This document shows positions 1 to 8,266 of a stretch of DNA of 16,996 bases, piece after piece. Made by a program: the position numbers and the translations under genes. Below the pieces are notes generated by a model. It was not told the origin of the DNA, did no database searches, and worked only from the letters and a program-made list of their open reading frames with translations. Location: contig JACMLA010000204.1 in the NCBI GenBank assembly GCA_014379815.1, positions 1-16,996 of the forward strand, given 5' to 3'. Numbering within the stretch: position 1 is the stretch's first letter; each line of letters begins with the position of its first letter. This stretch comes from Bryobacteraceae bacterium. GTDB lineage: Bacteria > Acidobacteriota > Terriglobia > Bryobacterales > Bryobacteraceae.

Positions 1-17
1 ACCTCCGGTAATCGGAG
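1..17 (-). promoter_or_regulatory. Ribosome-binding site and small hairpin for the next gene after prfA
   Basis: Read on the minus strand, the prfA stop is followed by CTCCG, the loop ATTAC, and CGGAG, then GT. This makes a perfect 5-bp stem. Its 3' arm is part of a strong Shine-Dalgarno (GGAGGT, positions 6-1) that runs to the window edge, so another minus-strand gene should start just outside. prmC (release-factor methyltransferase) usually follows prfA, but it is not visible here. The hairpin would hide the ribosome-binding site unless ribosomes finishing prfA open it; that coupling is inference. Confidence 0.5.
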
Positions 18-1079
18 TTACTGGAGCTTCTCAGCCTGGAAGTACGTGCTTACCGCTTCAAGCACAGGCTCAAGATTGCCTGCGAGGATCTGGTCGAGCT
101 GGTAAAGGGTGAGGCCGATGCGGTGATCGCTGATCCGGTTCTCTTTGAAGTTGTACGTCCGGATCTTTTCGCTCCGATCGCCGCTGCCGATCTGAACTTT
201 TCGGTCCGCGCTTTGCTCGGTTCTCTGACGCTCCAGTTCGATTTCATATAGCCGGGCCCGAAGCACTTTCTCCGCCTTCGCCCGGTTTTTGATCTGAGAC
301 TTTTCATCCTGGCATGAGACAACCAGACCGGTCGGGAGGTGGGTGAGACGGACGGCTGAGTAGGTCGTGTTTACTGATTGACCGCCCGGCCCTGACGAAC
401 AGAACGTGTCGGTACGCACATCCTTAGGGTCGATTTTGATATCGATATCGTCGGCTTCTGGCATGACCGCCACAGTGACCGTCGAGGTGTGGATACGGCC
501 TTGCTGCTCTGTTGCGGGAACGCGCTGGACGCGATGCACGCCACTTTCGTACTTCAACAGGCTGTAGACTTTCTTCCCTGCGACCGTGGCGATGACTTCG
601 TTCATACCGCCCACTTCAGATTCGCTCAGGCTGACAATCTCCATTTTCCAGTTACGCAATTCAGCGTATCGGAGATACATACGAAACAGCTCGCCTGCGA
701 ACAACGATGCTTCGTCGCCACCCGTCCCTTTTCGAATTTCGATGATGACGTTTTTGTCGTCAAGTGGGTCGCGTGGCAGAAGGAGGAGCTTGAGTTCCTT
801 TTCGCGTTCGCCCATCTGGGGCTCGAGACGCACAACGTCCTCGCGTGCCATTTCCTGCATTTCGGGATCGGGCTCAGCGAGCATCTGGCGTGCGCCTTCG
901 AGATCGGCACTCACTTTTTTCCACTCGCGGTACTTTCCGACCACTTCCTGCAGCTCGCTTTGCTGCCGGGCGGTATTCCGGTACGTTTCGTTGTTGGAGA
1001 TGATTTCCGGGTCGGCCATCTGGCGCGTCAGGTCCTCGAACCGCGCTTCGATGTCGGCCAGTTTGTCCATGTACTGCAT
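18..1079 (-). CDS. prfA: Peptide chain release factor 1 (RF1)
   Basis: This class I release factor reads UAA and UAG in the ribosomal A site and triggers hydrolysis of peptidyl-tRNA. At 353 aa it is about the usual RF1 length. The RF1-specific anticodon-like tripeptide PAT is at residues 188-190, matching the E. coli position, and the catalytic GGQ is at 232-234 within [12 protein letters not shown]2 would have SPF at the first site, so RF1 rather than RF2 is well supported. An acidic, helical N-terminal domain fills residues 1-100. The ATG at 1079 places the motifs at the expected spacing; an ATG three codons later has no better ribosome-binding site, and only a weak GGA precedes the first. 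The gene lies 45 nt downstream of the DUF1385 gene on the same strand, a common bacterial arrangement, and is probably cotranscribed with it. Confidence 0.97.
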   Translation of the reverse strand: MQYMDKLADIEARFEDLTRQMADPEIISNNETYRNTARQQSELQEVVGKYREWKKVSADLEGARQMLAEPDPEMQEMAREDVVRLEPQMGEREKELKLLLLPRDPLDDKNVIIEIRKGTGGDEASLFAGELFRMYLRYAELRNWKMEIVSLSESEVGGMNEVIATVAGKKVYSLLKYESGVHRVQRVPATEQQGRIHTSTVTVAVMPEADDIDIKIDPKDVRTDTFCSSGPGGQSVNTTYSAVRLTHLPTGLVVSCQDEKSQIKNRAKAEKVLRARLYEIELERQRTEQSADRKVQIGSGDRSEKIRTYNFKENRISDHRIGLTLYQLDQILAGNLEPVLEAVSTYFQAEKLQ

Positions 1080-1124
1080 ATCATTTATCCGAATGCTGCA
1101 TTGCGGTTACCCGGCTGCGGCACT

Positions 1125-2132
1125 TCAGGCAATAACCAGCTCCCCGCCCTGTTTTGCTTCGAGCTTCATAGCGCCATCCAGGGCATGAATGGCGATGGCG
1201 GTCTGGTCATCGGTAGGTTCTTTGGTCGTGATGCGTTGCAGCCACAATCCAGGTGCCGTCAGAAGCGCCATCAGGCCGCTGCGGCGTTTGGCGGCGTACC
1301 GGATCAGTTCATAGCTAAGGCCGACGATGACAGGCAGCAGAGCTATGCGCGCGAGGAACTTGCCAGCGAAGCTGTCGATAGGCAGAAGCGCGTAAATCAC
1401 CATCGAGATCACCATCACAACCAGCAGGAAGCTGGTTCCACAGCGAGGATGCCAGGTAACAAACTTCTGCGCGTTGGCGACGTTTACAGGCTGGCCGGAC
1501 TCGAAATTAAAAACCACTTTGTGTTCCGCACCGTGGTACATGAACACGCGGCGAATATCTTCCATGCGGGAGATCAGCCACAGGAACGAGAGAAAGATGC
1601 CCATCCGGATGATGCCGTCGACGAAGTTGAAAGCGATTCGTCCATGAAGGACCGGGTAAACCTTCTCCAGTTGCGTGGTGAGGAGCAGCGGAACGAATTT
1701 GTACAGGAAAATGAAGAACACCAGGGAAAACGCCAGATTGAGCCACATCATCCTGGAAGAGATTTCCACTTTTTTGCCTTCTGGCTGTGGCGGCTCGGCT
1801 GATAGCGCGGCGTCTGCGGAGAACTTGAGTGCCTGCATGCCCAGCCACATTGCCTGCCCGAGAGTCCCTATGCCTCGCAGCACCGGGTATTTGAAGATCG
1901 GATACTTTTCCGACATGCGGGGTAGCGGATTCTCTTCCGTCACGATTTCGCCGTCCGGTTTCCGGACTGCTACGCAATAGCTGTGGGGCGCACGCATCAT
2001 GACGCCTTCCATGACGGCCTGGCCACCGACCAGCGTTTCTTCGCCGCTTTCGAGAACCGGCAGAAGCTGCGTATGAACTGCGAAACGGACAAGGGTTTTG
2101 AGGTACAAAAAAGGCTCTCCTGACTGTCTCAT
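1125..2132 (-). CDS. DUF1385 family membrane protein
   Basis: This is a polytopic inner-membrane protein of the DUF1385 family, whose function is unknown to me; homologues often sit immediately upstream of prfA, as here. Family hallmarks visible are GGQAVMEGVMMR (residues 36-47), YHGAEHKVV (199-207) and HPRCGTSF (228-235). Four likely membrane segments lie near 130-152, 171-188, 233-251 and 260-279. At 335 aa it fits the family. The His/Cys-containing conserved motifs could suggest metal binding or catalysis, but that is inference. The start is uncertain. The ATG at 2132 has no Shine-Dalgarno and overlaps a TATAAT hexamer. A TTG at 2108 (codon 9) has AGGAG 8 nt upstream (2117-2121) and may be the true start. 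The coordinates given use the outer ATG. Confidence 0.9.
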   Translation of the reverse strand: MRQSGEPFLYLKTLVRFAVHTQLLPVLESGEETLVGGQAVMEGVMMRAPHSYCVAVRKPDGEIVTEENPLPRMSEKYPIFKYPVLRGIGTLGQAMWLGMQALKFSADAALSAEPPQPEGKKVEISSRMMWLNLAFSLVFFIFLYKFVPLLLTTQLEKVYPVLHGRIAFNFVDGIIRMGIFLSFLWLISRMEDIRRVFMYHGAEHKVVFNFESGQPVNVANAQKFVTWHPRCGTSFLLVVMVISMVIYALLPIDSFAGKFLARIALLPVIVGLSYELIRYAAKRRSGLMALLTAPGLWLQRITTKEPTDDQTAIAIHALDGAMKLEAKQGGELVIA

Positions 2133-2136
2133 TATA
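2131..2136 (-). promoter_or_regulatory. Candidate -10 box (TATAAT) for the DUF1385-prfA operon
   Basis: A perfect TATAAT lies on the minus strand and shares two bases with the annotated ATG of the DUF1385 gene. No good -35 hexamer is found 15-19 nt upstream; that position instead holds the 10-bp palindrome CACCGCGGTG (2152-2161). If this -10 is used, transcription starts near 2124. The ATG at 2132 would then lie outside the transcript and the TTG at 2108 would be the start. The match could be chance. Confidence 0.3.
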
Positions 2137-2228
2137 GCGGCGTCGAAGCCACACCGCGGTGACGCCCTTTTGTTGCGAGATATCGTTGCCAGATATTTGT
2201 GAGATGTGAGAGAGCCTTGTTTGGTCGC

Positions 2229-3173
2229 TTACTTCGGCCAGCTCGAGAGCAGCCGTTGCACCTGATCGCGTCGCTCGGGAAGACCTGTGTCGAGGTACTG
2301 CTTCAGGTAGTCTTTCGCCTGCAACGGATGTCCCGGTTTCGCGTGAATCCAGGCGAGCGCAATTTTGGCGCTCGGGAACTGGATGTGGCTCGTTTCCAGC
2401 AGCCTCACTGCTTCAGGACTCAGTTTTTGCTGGCCATATAGCGACAAGCCAAGCAAATAGCGTGCTCCGGAGTTGCCTGCATCGACCTGGCACGCCCGGC
2501 GCGCAGCACGCTCCGCGTCCGCGAAGTTGCTGAGTGCCATCGATGCCATTGCGAAATTGGTGAGAACAAGATCGCTTCCCGAGTCAACATCGATTGCCTG
2601 CTGGAGCACCTTCAGGGCTTCTGCTGGCCTTTTTGTTGCAATGTACCTCGATCCCAGATTGTTTAGAGCTTCAACAAACTCAGGGTCAATTGCGACAGCC
2701 TTTACGAGGTGCAGAATGGCTTGCTCATGATCGTTCCCCACTCGGATGGACTTCTCATACTCTTTCCTCGCGCTGCGGGGAACTTTATGACTCAACCTAT
2801 GGAGGGAAACGCTTCCGGATAACCCGAGCAGCACCGACCCTTTCTGCGTTTCGGGAGGCAGGCGAACGTTGACCCGCGCTGGAAATGCGTTCGAAACCAG
2901 ATGCTCCGAATGCAGGGTTTCACCCTCGCCGGATCTCACGGTAAGCGTGTAATTGCCGGCCGCAACTCCGGGCATCTCAAACGAGCCGTTTGGGCCAATC
3001 AGGCCGGTTGCAATCTGTCGATGGATGTTGTCATGGAGCTCTACTGTAAAGCCCTGATAGGAGCTACAATTGCCGCAAATCAGTTCTCCGCGAACCGTTG
3101 ACACTTCTAAGGCAAGCAGGCCAGAACGTAACAATAATAGTAGTAAAACACTCAAAGGATATACCTTGGGCAT
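2229..3173 (-). CDS. Secreted TPR protein with N-terminal carboxypeptidase-regulatory-like domain
   Basis: This 314-aa exported protein has unknown specific function. A Lys-containing, strongly hydrophobic signal peptide covers residues 1-21 (PLSVLLLLLLRSGLLA). Residues 25-107 read as a beta-sandwich of the carboxypeptidase-regulatory/transthyretin-like type (RGELICGNCSSYQGFTVELHD, then GSFEMPGVAAGNYTLTVRSG), with a CGNC cysteine pair at 33-36. Tetratricopeptide repeats follow from about 145 to 268, seen in AILHLVKAVAIDP, EALNNLGSRYIATKRPAEAL and ARYLLGLSLYGQ. Such proteins are common in acidobacteria and probably scaffold protein-protein contacts in the periplasm. I chose the ATG at 3173 because GGAG lies 8 nt upstream (3182-3185) and the signal peptide begins there; an in-frame ATG at 3218 adds 15 residues without a signal character. 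It is 96 nt upstream of the DUF1385 gene on the same strand. Confidence 0.85.
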   Translation of the reverse strand: MPKVYPLSVLLLLLLRSGLLALEVSTVRGELICGNCSSYQGFTVELHDNIHRQIATGLIGPNGSFEMPGVAAGNYTLTVRSGEGETLHSEHLVSNAFPARVNVRLPPETQKGSVLLGLSGSVSLHRLSHKVPRSARKEYEKSIRVGNDHEQAILHLVKAVAIDPEFVEALNNLGSRYIATKRPAEALKVLQQAIDVDSGSDLVLTNFAMASMALSNFADAERAARRACQVDAGNSGARYLLGLSLYGQQKLSPEAVRLLETSHIQFPSAKIALAWIHAKPGHPLQAKDYLKQYLDTGLPERRDQVQRLLSSWPK

Positions 3174-3190
3174 TTGCTTAACTCCGCGTG

Positions 3191-3218
3191 ATTTTAGAAT
3201 GAATTCGTGCGGCGACAA
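3191..3218 (-). promoter_or_regulatory. Possible promoter of the TPR gene
   Basis: On the minus strand TTGTCG (3213-3218) and TAAAAT (3191-3196) are separated by 16 nt. The -10 matches consensus at five of six positions and the -35 at four of six. The predicted transcription start near 3184 falls on the Shine-Dalgarno, leaving a very short leader, which weakens the call. Confidence 0.25.
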
Positions 3219-3399
3219 GGCAAGGCAAACGCACGTGTGGGCGGCTGGCTTAGCCGGGCAGATACAGTTTCAAGGTGGAAATGCTCAGCGAAGAGGACTA
3301 CGTCTGCGGGGACAAGGACTGAAGCAGAAGTCGAATTAAGGATAACTCGCTTGTATGTTCAGAGTACTGTGAATTCTCTGAATAATCAATGAAATTATC

Positions 3400-3417
3400 G
3401 CTGCACGGGTGAGCAGC
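3400..3417 (-). terminator. Weak hairpin at the end of the efflux operon
   Basis: On the minus strand the TolC stop codon is overlapped by GCTGC, an 8-nt loop and GCAGC, followed by GATAATTT. The stem is only 5 bp and the T-rich tail is broken. Two further short inverted repeats follow at 3382-3399 and 3360-3380. Together they could slow RNA polymerase, but none is a convincing intrinsic terminator. The rest of the 3219-3416 gap shows nothing I can identify as a gene. Confidence 0.25.
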
Positions 3418-5099
3418 TAATCGACGGTAATTCGATGCACAGCCAGCGTGGTCCCGAGCGCTTGCTCCAGGCGGGCGACGCTCTTGTTGAAGTCGAGGCG
3501 CGCGACGACGGTTCGCCTGCGGGAATCCGCATATTCATTCTGGCGCGTGAGAACCAGGAAATTTGTAGATTCGCCTGTTTCGTAAAGGCGGCGCTCACTT
3601 TGTAATTTTTCCTGAGCGGCTTTGGCACTGGCTTCCGCGGCGGCAATGCGCTGACGGGATGTTTCGATGTTCTGGAGTGCATTGCGGACCTGCGCTTCAA
3701 TCAACTGCTCGGCGCGTGCTTTCTCCAGACGGAGGCGCTTCTCGTTGATGAGTGTTTGCCCGTAACTGGCTTCTGCCGAGCGATTCCGGAGGTTGAAGTC
3801 CATGCTCACCCCGACCTGAAAGGACTGATAGTTGCCACCGAAAAGATTGCTTAACGCAGTCCCGTAGTTTCCAATGAGACTCGTGGGCACGGTACCGAAG
3901 CTGGGCGAAGCGACCGGGGGAAGTCCCTGCGCTGCGGAAAGTGCGTTGAGACGGTCGTAGACCGGGGTATTTTGATTTGCGAAAGGGTTAGGAATGTTGC
4001 TGAGACTTCCTGCGAGGCCATTCATGGAGTATTGAGCAATCGCGTTGACTTCCGGCCTGCGGAGGTTCGCGTTCAGCTCCTTCTGCACTCCATTGATCTC
4101 GTTCTGCACAGAGACACTGCGAAGTTCGGGACGGCGGCGAATCGCAGTAGCTAGTGCTTCCCTAAGATCCGCAGTTGCCGGCTGCAACAGAGACTCATCG
4201 GTGGGCACGATGACGTCGTTCCAGATCGATGCTGCTCTTTCGGGCGAGATGAGTATTTTGAGACTGTTCTCGGCTTCAGTGACAATGGCCAGACTCGAGT
4301 ACCACGTGTCGACGCGGCGCTGCAGTTCCGCTTCAGCAGCCGAAATCTCGACCATCGCCAGAGTGCCGGTTTCCACCAGCCGCTGATTGATGGCGAGCTG
4401 TTCGCGTCCGAGCGACACTTGCTCCTGCGAGACAGCGACGCTCTCACGTGCGGCGACCAGATCGTAATAGGCCTGCTGGGTGCGGGTGACTATATCGATG
4501 ACACGTGTTTCCAGATCCACCCCTGCCAGGTCCACCTGCTTCTGTCGAACACGGATTTCCGCCCGCTCCCTGTCGATGCGGAAGTTCCGGAGAATGGGCT
4601 GGGTCACCCCTACCGCAAGAAAGGATGTCAGGGCAGGATTGAAGCTGGCAAAGGGATTGGTCGTGGTACTCCGAAGATTGTTGAAGTCGAGAAAGCCTGT
4701 GGTGCCATACCTCGGCAACCTTTGACGCAGGGAAGCGTTGCTGCTGAAGTTCCGGGTGGTCAGCTTGCCACCTGCGCCCTGCAGGAGGCTGGCGACGGGA
4801 AGATTATCGGAAGTGAACAGCGGAGCCCATCGAAAAGTAGGATCGAAAAGTCCTTGTGCAACCTGAACATTCTGGATAGCGGTGTCGCGCGCCGTACGTT
4901 CGATGTCGATATCGAGATTATTTGCCAGAGCCAGCTGGATGGCTTCCTCGAGCGCCAGCGAACGTTCCGTGATTCCAACACCAACGCGGGCCGGCGCACC
5001 CGGATCGGTGACAGGCCGCATGCCTCCGGAGGGTGGTGACTGACTTTGCGCGGCGACAATGGTGGCGAACAGGGCCAGCGTGATCAACGTGCGTTTCAT
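3417..5099 (-). CDS. TolC-like outer-membrane efflux channel
   Basis: This is the outer-membrane factor of the tripartite pump: a trimeric beta-barrel with a long periplasmic alpha-tunnel through which the RND pump and its adaptor discharge substrate. The 560-aa product starts with a signal peptide (MKRTLITLALFATIVAA) and then a Gly/Pro-rich linker. Two outer-membrane-efflux repeats follow, each opening with a pattern like LALEEAIQLALANNLDI (49-65), and long heptad-rich helices rich in Ala, Glu, Arg and Gln. The start at 5099 is set by the signal peptide and by AGGA 9 nt upstream; the frame stays open a further 100 codons into the RND gene, but that extension is antisense-like and has no export signal. 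The gene begins 14 nt after the RND stop and is the last member of the operon. Confidence 0.93.
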   Translation of the reverse strand: MKRTLITLALFATIVAAQSQSPPSGGMRPVTDPGAPARVGVGITERSLALEEAIQLALANNLDIDIERTARDTAIQNVQVAQGLFDPTFRWAPLFTSDNLPVASLLQGAGGKLTTRNFSSNASLRQRLPRYGTTGFLDFNNLRSTTTNPFASFNPALTSFLAVGVTQPILRNFRIDRERAEIRVRQKQVDLAGVDLETRVIDIVTRTQQAYYDLVAARESVAVSQEQVSLGREQLAINQRLVETGTLAMVEISAAEAELQRRVDTWYSSLAIVTEAENSLKILISPERAASIWNDVIVPTDESLLQPATADLREALATAIRRRPELRSVSVQNEINGVQKELNANLRRPEVNAIAQYSMNGLAGSLSNIPNPFANQNTPVYDRLNALSAAQGLPPVASPSFGTVPTSLIGNYGTALSNLFGGNYQSFQVGVSMDFNLRNRSAEASYGQTLINEKRLRLEKARAEQLIEAQVRNALQNIETSRQRIAAAEASAKAAQEKLQSERRLYETGESTNFLVLTRQNEYADSRRRTVVARLDFNKSVARLEQALGTTLAVHRITVD

Positions 5100-5113
5100 T
5101 GCATGGATTCCTG

Positions 5114-8100
5114 TTAGTCGCCAGCCTGGGTCCGAACCTGAGGAACCGGGACAGCGCGGGTACGAAATGGTCCGCGAAACCGGCTCCACAGCCGGAGGTG
5201 CGCCAGGTCGTCGAACAGAGAGTAGACGACCGGAGTTACCAGAAGAGTGAGCAGAAGACAGAGTGTTTGTCCACCGATCACGACGATAGCCACAGTCCGG
5301 CGAGAGGCTGCTCCGGCCCCACTGCCAAGAGCGAGAGGAATCATACCCGCCACGAGAGCCGCGGTCGTCATGAGAATAGGCCGCAGCCGGTCGAGACAAC
5401 CCTGGTGTATTGCCTGTGTACGAGGCATTCCCTCAGCCCGGAGGGACTTGATGTGATCGATCTGCAGAATTGAGTTCTTCTTGACGATTCCGAACAGAAC
5501 CAGAACGCCGACGGACGTGTACACGACCGAGAAGTTTTCATTGAAGATCAGCAGCGACAGCAGTGCGAAGGGGATGGAGAGTGGAAGGCTGATCAGGATG
5601 GTGATCGGATCGACAAAGCTTTCAAATTGCGCCGCCAGCACCATGTACATGAACAGGACAGACAGCACAAAGGCGACGAGGAAATTAGAGGCAGCACGGC
5701 CGAACTCTTTCGACTGACCGATAAGACCGGTGCTGTAGCCCGCTGGCATGTTGAGGTCCTCGATGGTTGTGTTGAGTTCGGTGAGGACGTTGCTGAGAGC
5801 CTGACCTTTAACAAGGTTTGCGGTAATCAGGATTTGTCGCTGACGGTTGTAGCGTTCAATCTGGGTAGGCCCGGTAGCCGGCTGGAAGGACGCGACGTTG
5901 GAGACAGGCACGTTCCCCAGAGTCCGGGAGGGCACAAAGAGCCGATCGAGCGCCTCGGGGCTGGTGCGGAATTCTTTTTCGACGCGGAGTTCGACATCGT
6001 ACCGGTCATCCCCTTCGCGGTACGTGGTCACCTGGTTGTCGCCACCGACGAGGACGCGCATCGCGTTCGCGATGGACGCAACGTTCACGTCAAGATCCGC
6101 AGCCTTGTCCCGATTCACGATGACGCGCAATTCCGGCTTCCCTGCCTCATACGAGCTGTCGAGATCGGTGACGCCGGGGATCTCGGCCAGACGCTTCTTT
6201 ACCCGCTGTGCATACTTGTCCAGTTCACTGAGCTCGGGACCCTGGAGAAAGAACTGCAGCTCCGATGTGGAGCCGGTGCCCTGGATGGCCGACGGAGGTT
6301 GAATGCTGATCGTGAGGTCACGAAATCCTTTGACCCGTTCGCGCGCAGCCAGCATGAGAGCCTGTTGCGAGTCTTTACGTTCCTTCGGATCTACAAGTTC
6401 GATGAGTATGGAGCCGCGGTCTACCTGTTTGCGCTGATCGGAGCCAATGGTCGTGAGTAAGTCGCGTGCTCCCGGAAGGGACTTTAGCTGGAATTCCAGT
6501 TGCTTCATTACTTCCGACGAACCCTCCAGCGAGGAGCCCGGAGGCAATTTGACGGTGACTTCAAATTCGCTCTGATCGTCCTGCGGAATGAAGCTCTTGC
6601 CTACCCGGCTGAAGAGAGGTCCGGTCGAGGCGATCACCACAACACATATCGCCACGATGATCCAGCGATGGCTCATCGACCAGAAGAGCATGCGCTCATA
6701 CGGCCTCGATGTGAAGCGATAGAGCCAGGTCTCCTTCGTGTCGGAACTCTTTGCGCCATGCCCCGATCCGGCGGCGTCACCCGGACGAAGAAATCGGGCG
6801 CAAAGCATCGGAGTCAGAGTGAAGCTGACCAGCAAAGACACCATGATGGCGAACGCAGCGGTGAAGCCAAAACTCGACATGAATTTCCCGACGATGCCGC
6901 TCATCATGGCTACTGGCAGGAAGATGATGACAAGGCTCAGCGTTGTCGCCATAACGGCGAGTCCAATATCGCGGGTTCCCTGAATTGCCGCTTCCATCGG
7001 GCTCAGCTTCTTCTCTTCCATGAAGCGGAACACGTTCTCGAGCACGACGATGGCGTCGTCGATGACGATGCCCACCATCAGCACAAGAGCCAGCATGGTG
7101 ATTTGGTTCAGTGTGAAGCCCATGATGTTCATGAGCGTGTAAGTGGCAATGATCGAGGTTGGGATAGCGACTGCCGCGATCAGCGTCGAGCGCCAGTTCC
7201 GGATGAAAACCCAGACGATCAGGGCCGCGAAAATGCCCCCGAGAATCAGGTGTTCCTGAACAGCATTAAAGGACTCGGAGATGAATTTGGACTGGTCGCG
7301 CGTGTAGCTGACTTTCAGGTCCGGCGGCAGCGACTTTTTCAGCTCCCCGATGCGCGCCTTAATGGCGTAAATCACGTCCAGAGTGTTGGTGCCGGCCTGT
7401 TTGCGAACTTCCAGAACGACGGCGTTTTCGCCATTCAGCCGCGCCAGGCTGCGAGGCTCTTCGTAGCCATCCACTACCCGGCCGACGTCGCTGATTCGGA
7501 TGGGCGAGCCACCGACGTTTGCGATGATGATCCGGTTGAAGTCCCGTGGGTCAGTCACGCGACCCATCGTGCGCAGCGACAGTTCCCGCGCGCCCTGATC
7601 GATGCGTCCTCCGGGGATTTCGACATTCTGCGATGCGAGCGCGGCACGGATCTGCTCGACGTTGAGATTGTAGGAATACAGTTTCTGGCCATCGAGGATG
7701 ACCTGAATCTGTCGCCTGCGATCGCCGACGAACCGGACCTGACCGACGCCTTTCAAAGACTCGATGTTCTTCTTAATTTTGTCGTCCACCAGCTTGGTGG
7801 TTTCCCGCATGTCGCGGTTAGCCGAGACGGCAACATTGAGAATGGGCGACGCATCTGTCGCGACCTTCTCGATTACCGGCGGGTCAGCATCTTCGGGAAG
7901 TTCCGGCAATACGCGGTTTACTTTGTCGCGAACTTCCTGCGCCCCAATCTCCGGGTCCTTGTCCAGCATGAACGCGACCACGACGATGGAGATGCCTTCG
8001 GCGGAGGTAGACCGAAGATCGTCGATGCCGCTGATCGTATTAACGGCTTCCTCGATTCTCTTACTTACCTGCGTTTCCACTTCTTCAGGAGCGGCACCGC

Positions 8101-8257
8101 GAAGCGTTGTGGTGATGGTGACGACGGGAAAGTCGACTTTGGGGAACAGGTCTACGCCAAGCTTGCGATAGGAGTCAAGGCCAAGGACCACCAGCATCAT
8201 GACGAGCATGGTGGCGAAGACAGGTCGCCGGATACAGATTTCTGCGAGCTTTTGCAT
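5114..8257 (-). CDS. RND efflux pump, HAE1 (AcrB-like) family
   Basis: This 1047-aa inner-membrane pump couples proton influx to export of hydrophobic or amphiphilic compounds through a functionally rotating trimer. The family layout is clear: an N-terminal membrane helix (about 12-28), a large periplasmic loop, a six-helix bundle from about 335, a cytoplasmic stretch near 490-525, a second helix near 531-545, a second periplasmic loop, and the last helices from about 855. Proton-relay residues are intact: Asp400-Asp401 in GIVIDDAIVVLENV, and Lys927 in GIVKKNSIL, equivalent to AcrB Asp407/Asp408 and Lys940. RLRPILMT is present at 958-965. It starts 9 nt after the adaptor gene and ends 14 nt before the TolC-like gene. 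Substrate cannot be told from sequence, but a drug/solvent-type pump is more likely than a heavy-metal one. Confidence 0.96.
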   Translation of the reverse strand: MQKLAEICIRRPVFATMLVMMLVVLGLDSYRKLGVDLFPKVDFPVVTITTTLRGAAPEEVETQVSKRIEEAVNTISGIDDLRSTSAEGISIVVVAFMLDKDPEIGAQEVRDKVNRVLPELPEDADPPVIEKVATDASPILNVAVSANRDMRETTKLVDDKIKKNIESLKGVGQVRFVGDRRRQIQVILDGQKLYSYNLNVEQIRAALASQNVEIPGGRIDQGARELSLRTMGRVTDPRDFNRIIIANVGGSPIRISDVGRVVDGYEEPRSLARLNGENAVVLEVRKQAGTNTLDVIYAIKARIGELKKSLPPDLKVSYTRDQSKFISESFNAVQEHLILGGIFAALIVWVFIRNWRSTLIAAVAIPTSIIATYTLMNIMGFTLNQITMLALVLMVGIVIDDAIVVLENVFRFMEEKKLSPMEAAIQGTRDIGLAVMATTLSLVIIFLPVAMMSGIVGKFMSSFGFTAAFAIMVSLLVSFTLTPMLCARFLRPGDAAGSGHGAKSSDTKETWLYRFTSRPYERMLFWSMSHRWIIVAICVVVIASTGPLFSRVGKSFIPQDDQSEFEVTVKLPPGSSLEGSSEVMKQLEFQLKSLPGARDLLTTIGSDQRKQVDRGSILIELVDPKERKDSQQALMLAARERVKGFRDLTISIQPPSAIQGTGSTSELQFFLQGPELSELDKYAQRVKKRLAEIPGVTDLDSSYEAGKPELRVIVNRDKAADLDVNVASIANAMRVLVGGDNQVTTYREGDDRYDVELRVEKEFRTSPEALDRLFVPSRTLGNVPVSNVASFQPATGPTQIERYNRQRQILITANLVKGQALSNVLTELNTTIEDLNMPAGYSTGLIGQSKEFGRAASNFLVAFVLSVLFMYMVLAAQFESFVDPITILISLPLSIPFALLSLLIFNENFSVVYTSVGVLVLFGIVKKNSILQIDHIKSLRAEGMPRTQAIHQGCLDRLRPILMTTAALVAGMIPLALGSGAGAASRRTVAIVVIGGQTLCLLLTLLVTPVVYSLFDDLAHLRLWSRFRGPFRTRAVPVPQVRTQAGD

Positions 8258-8266
8258 GATGTTCTC

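Noticed and set aside
489..1802. A 437-codon plus-strand open frame opposite prfA and the DUF1385 gene
   Set aside because: It crosses the gap between two well-supported genes and shows no motifs or ribosome-binding site; it is a shadow.
5100..5399. A 100-codon N-terminal extension of the TolC-like gene
   Set aside because: It overlaps the RND 3' end in another frame, is Ser/Arg-rich, and would put a signal peptide in the middle of the protein. The ATG at 5099 has a signal peptide and an SD.
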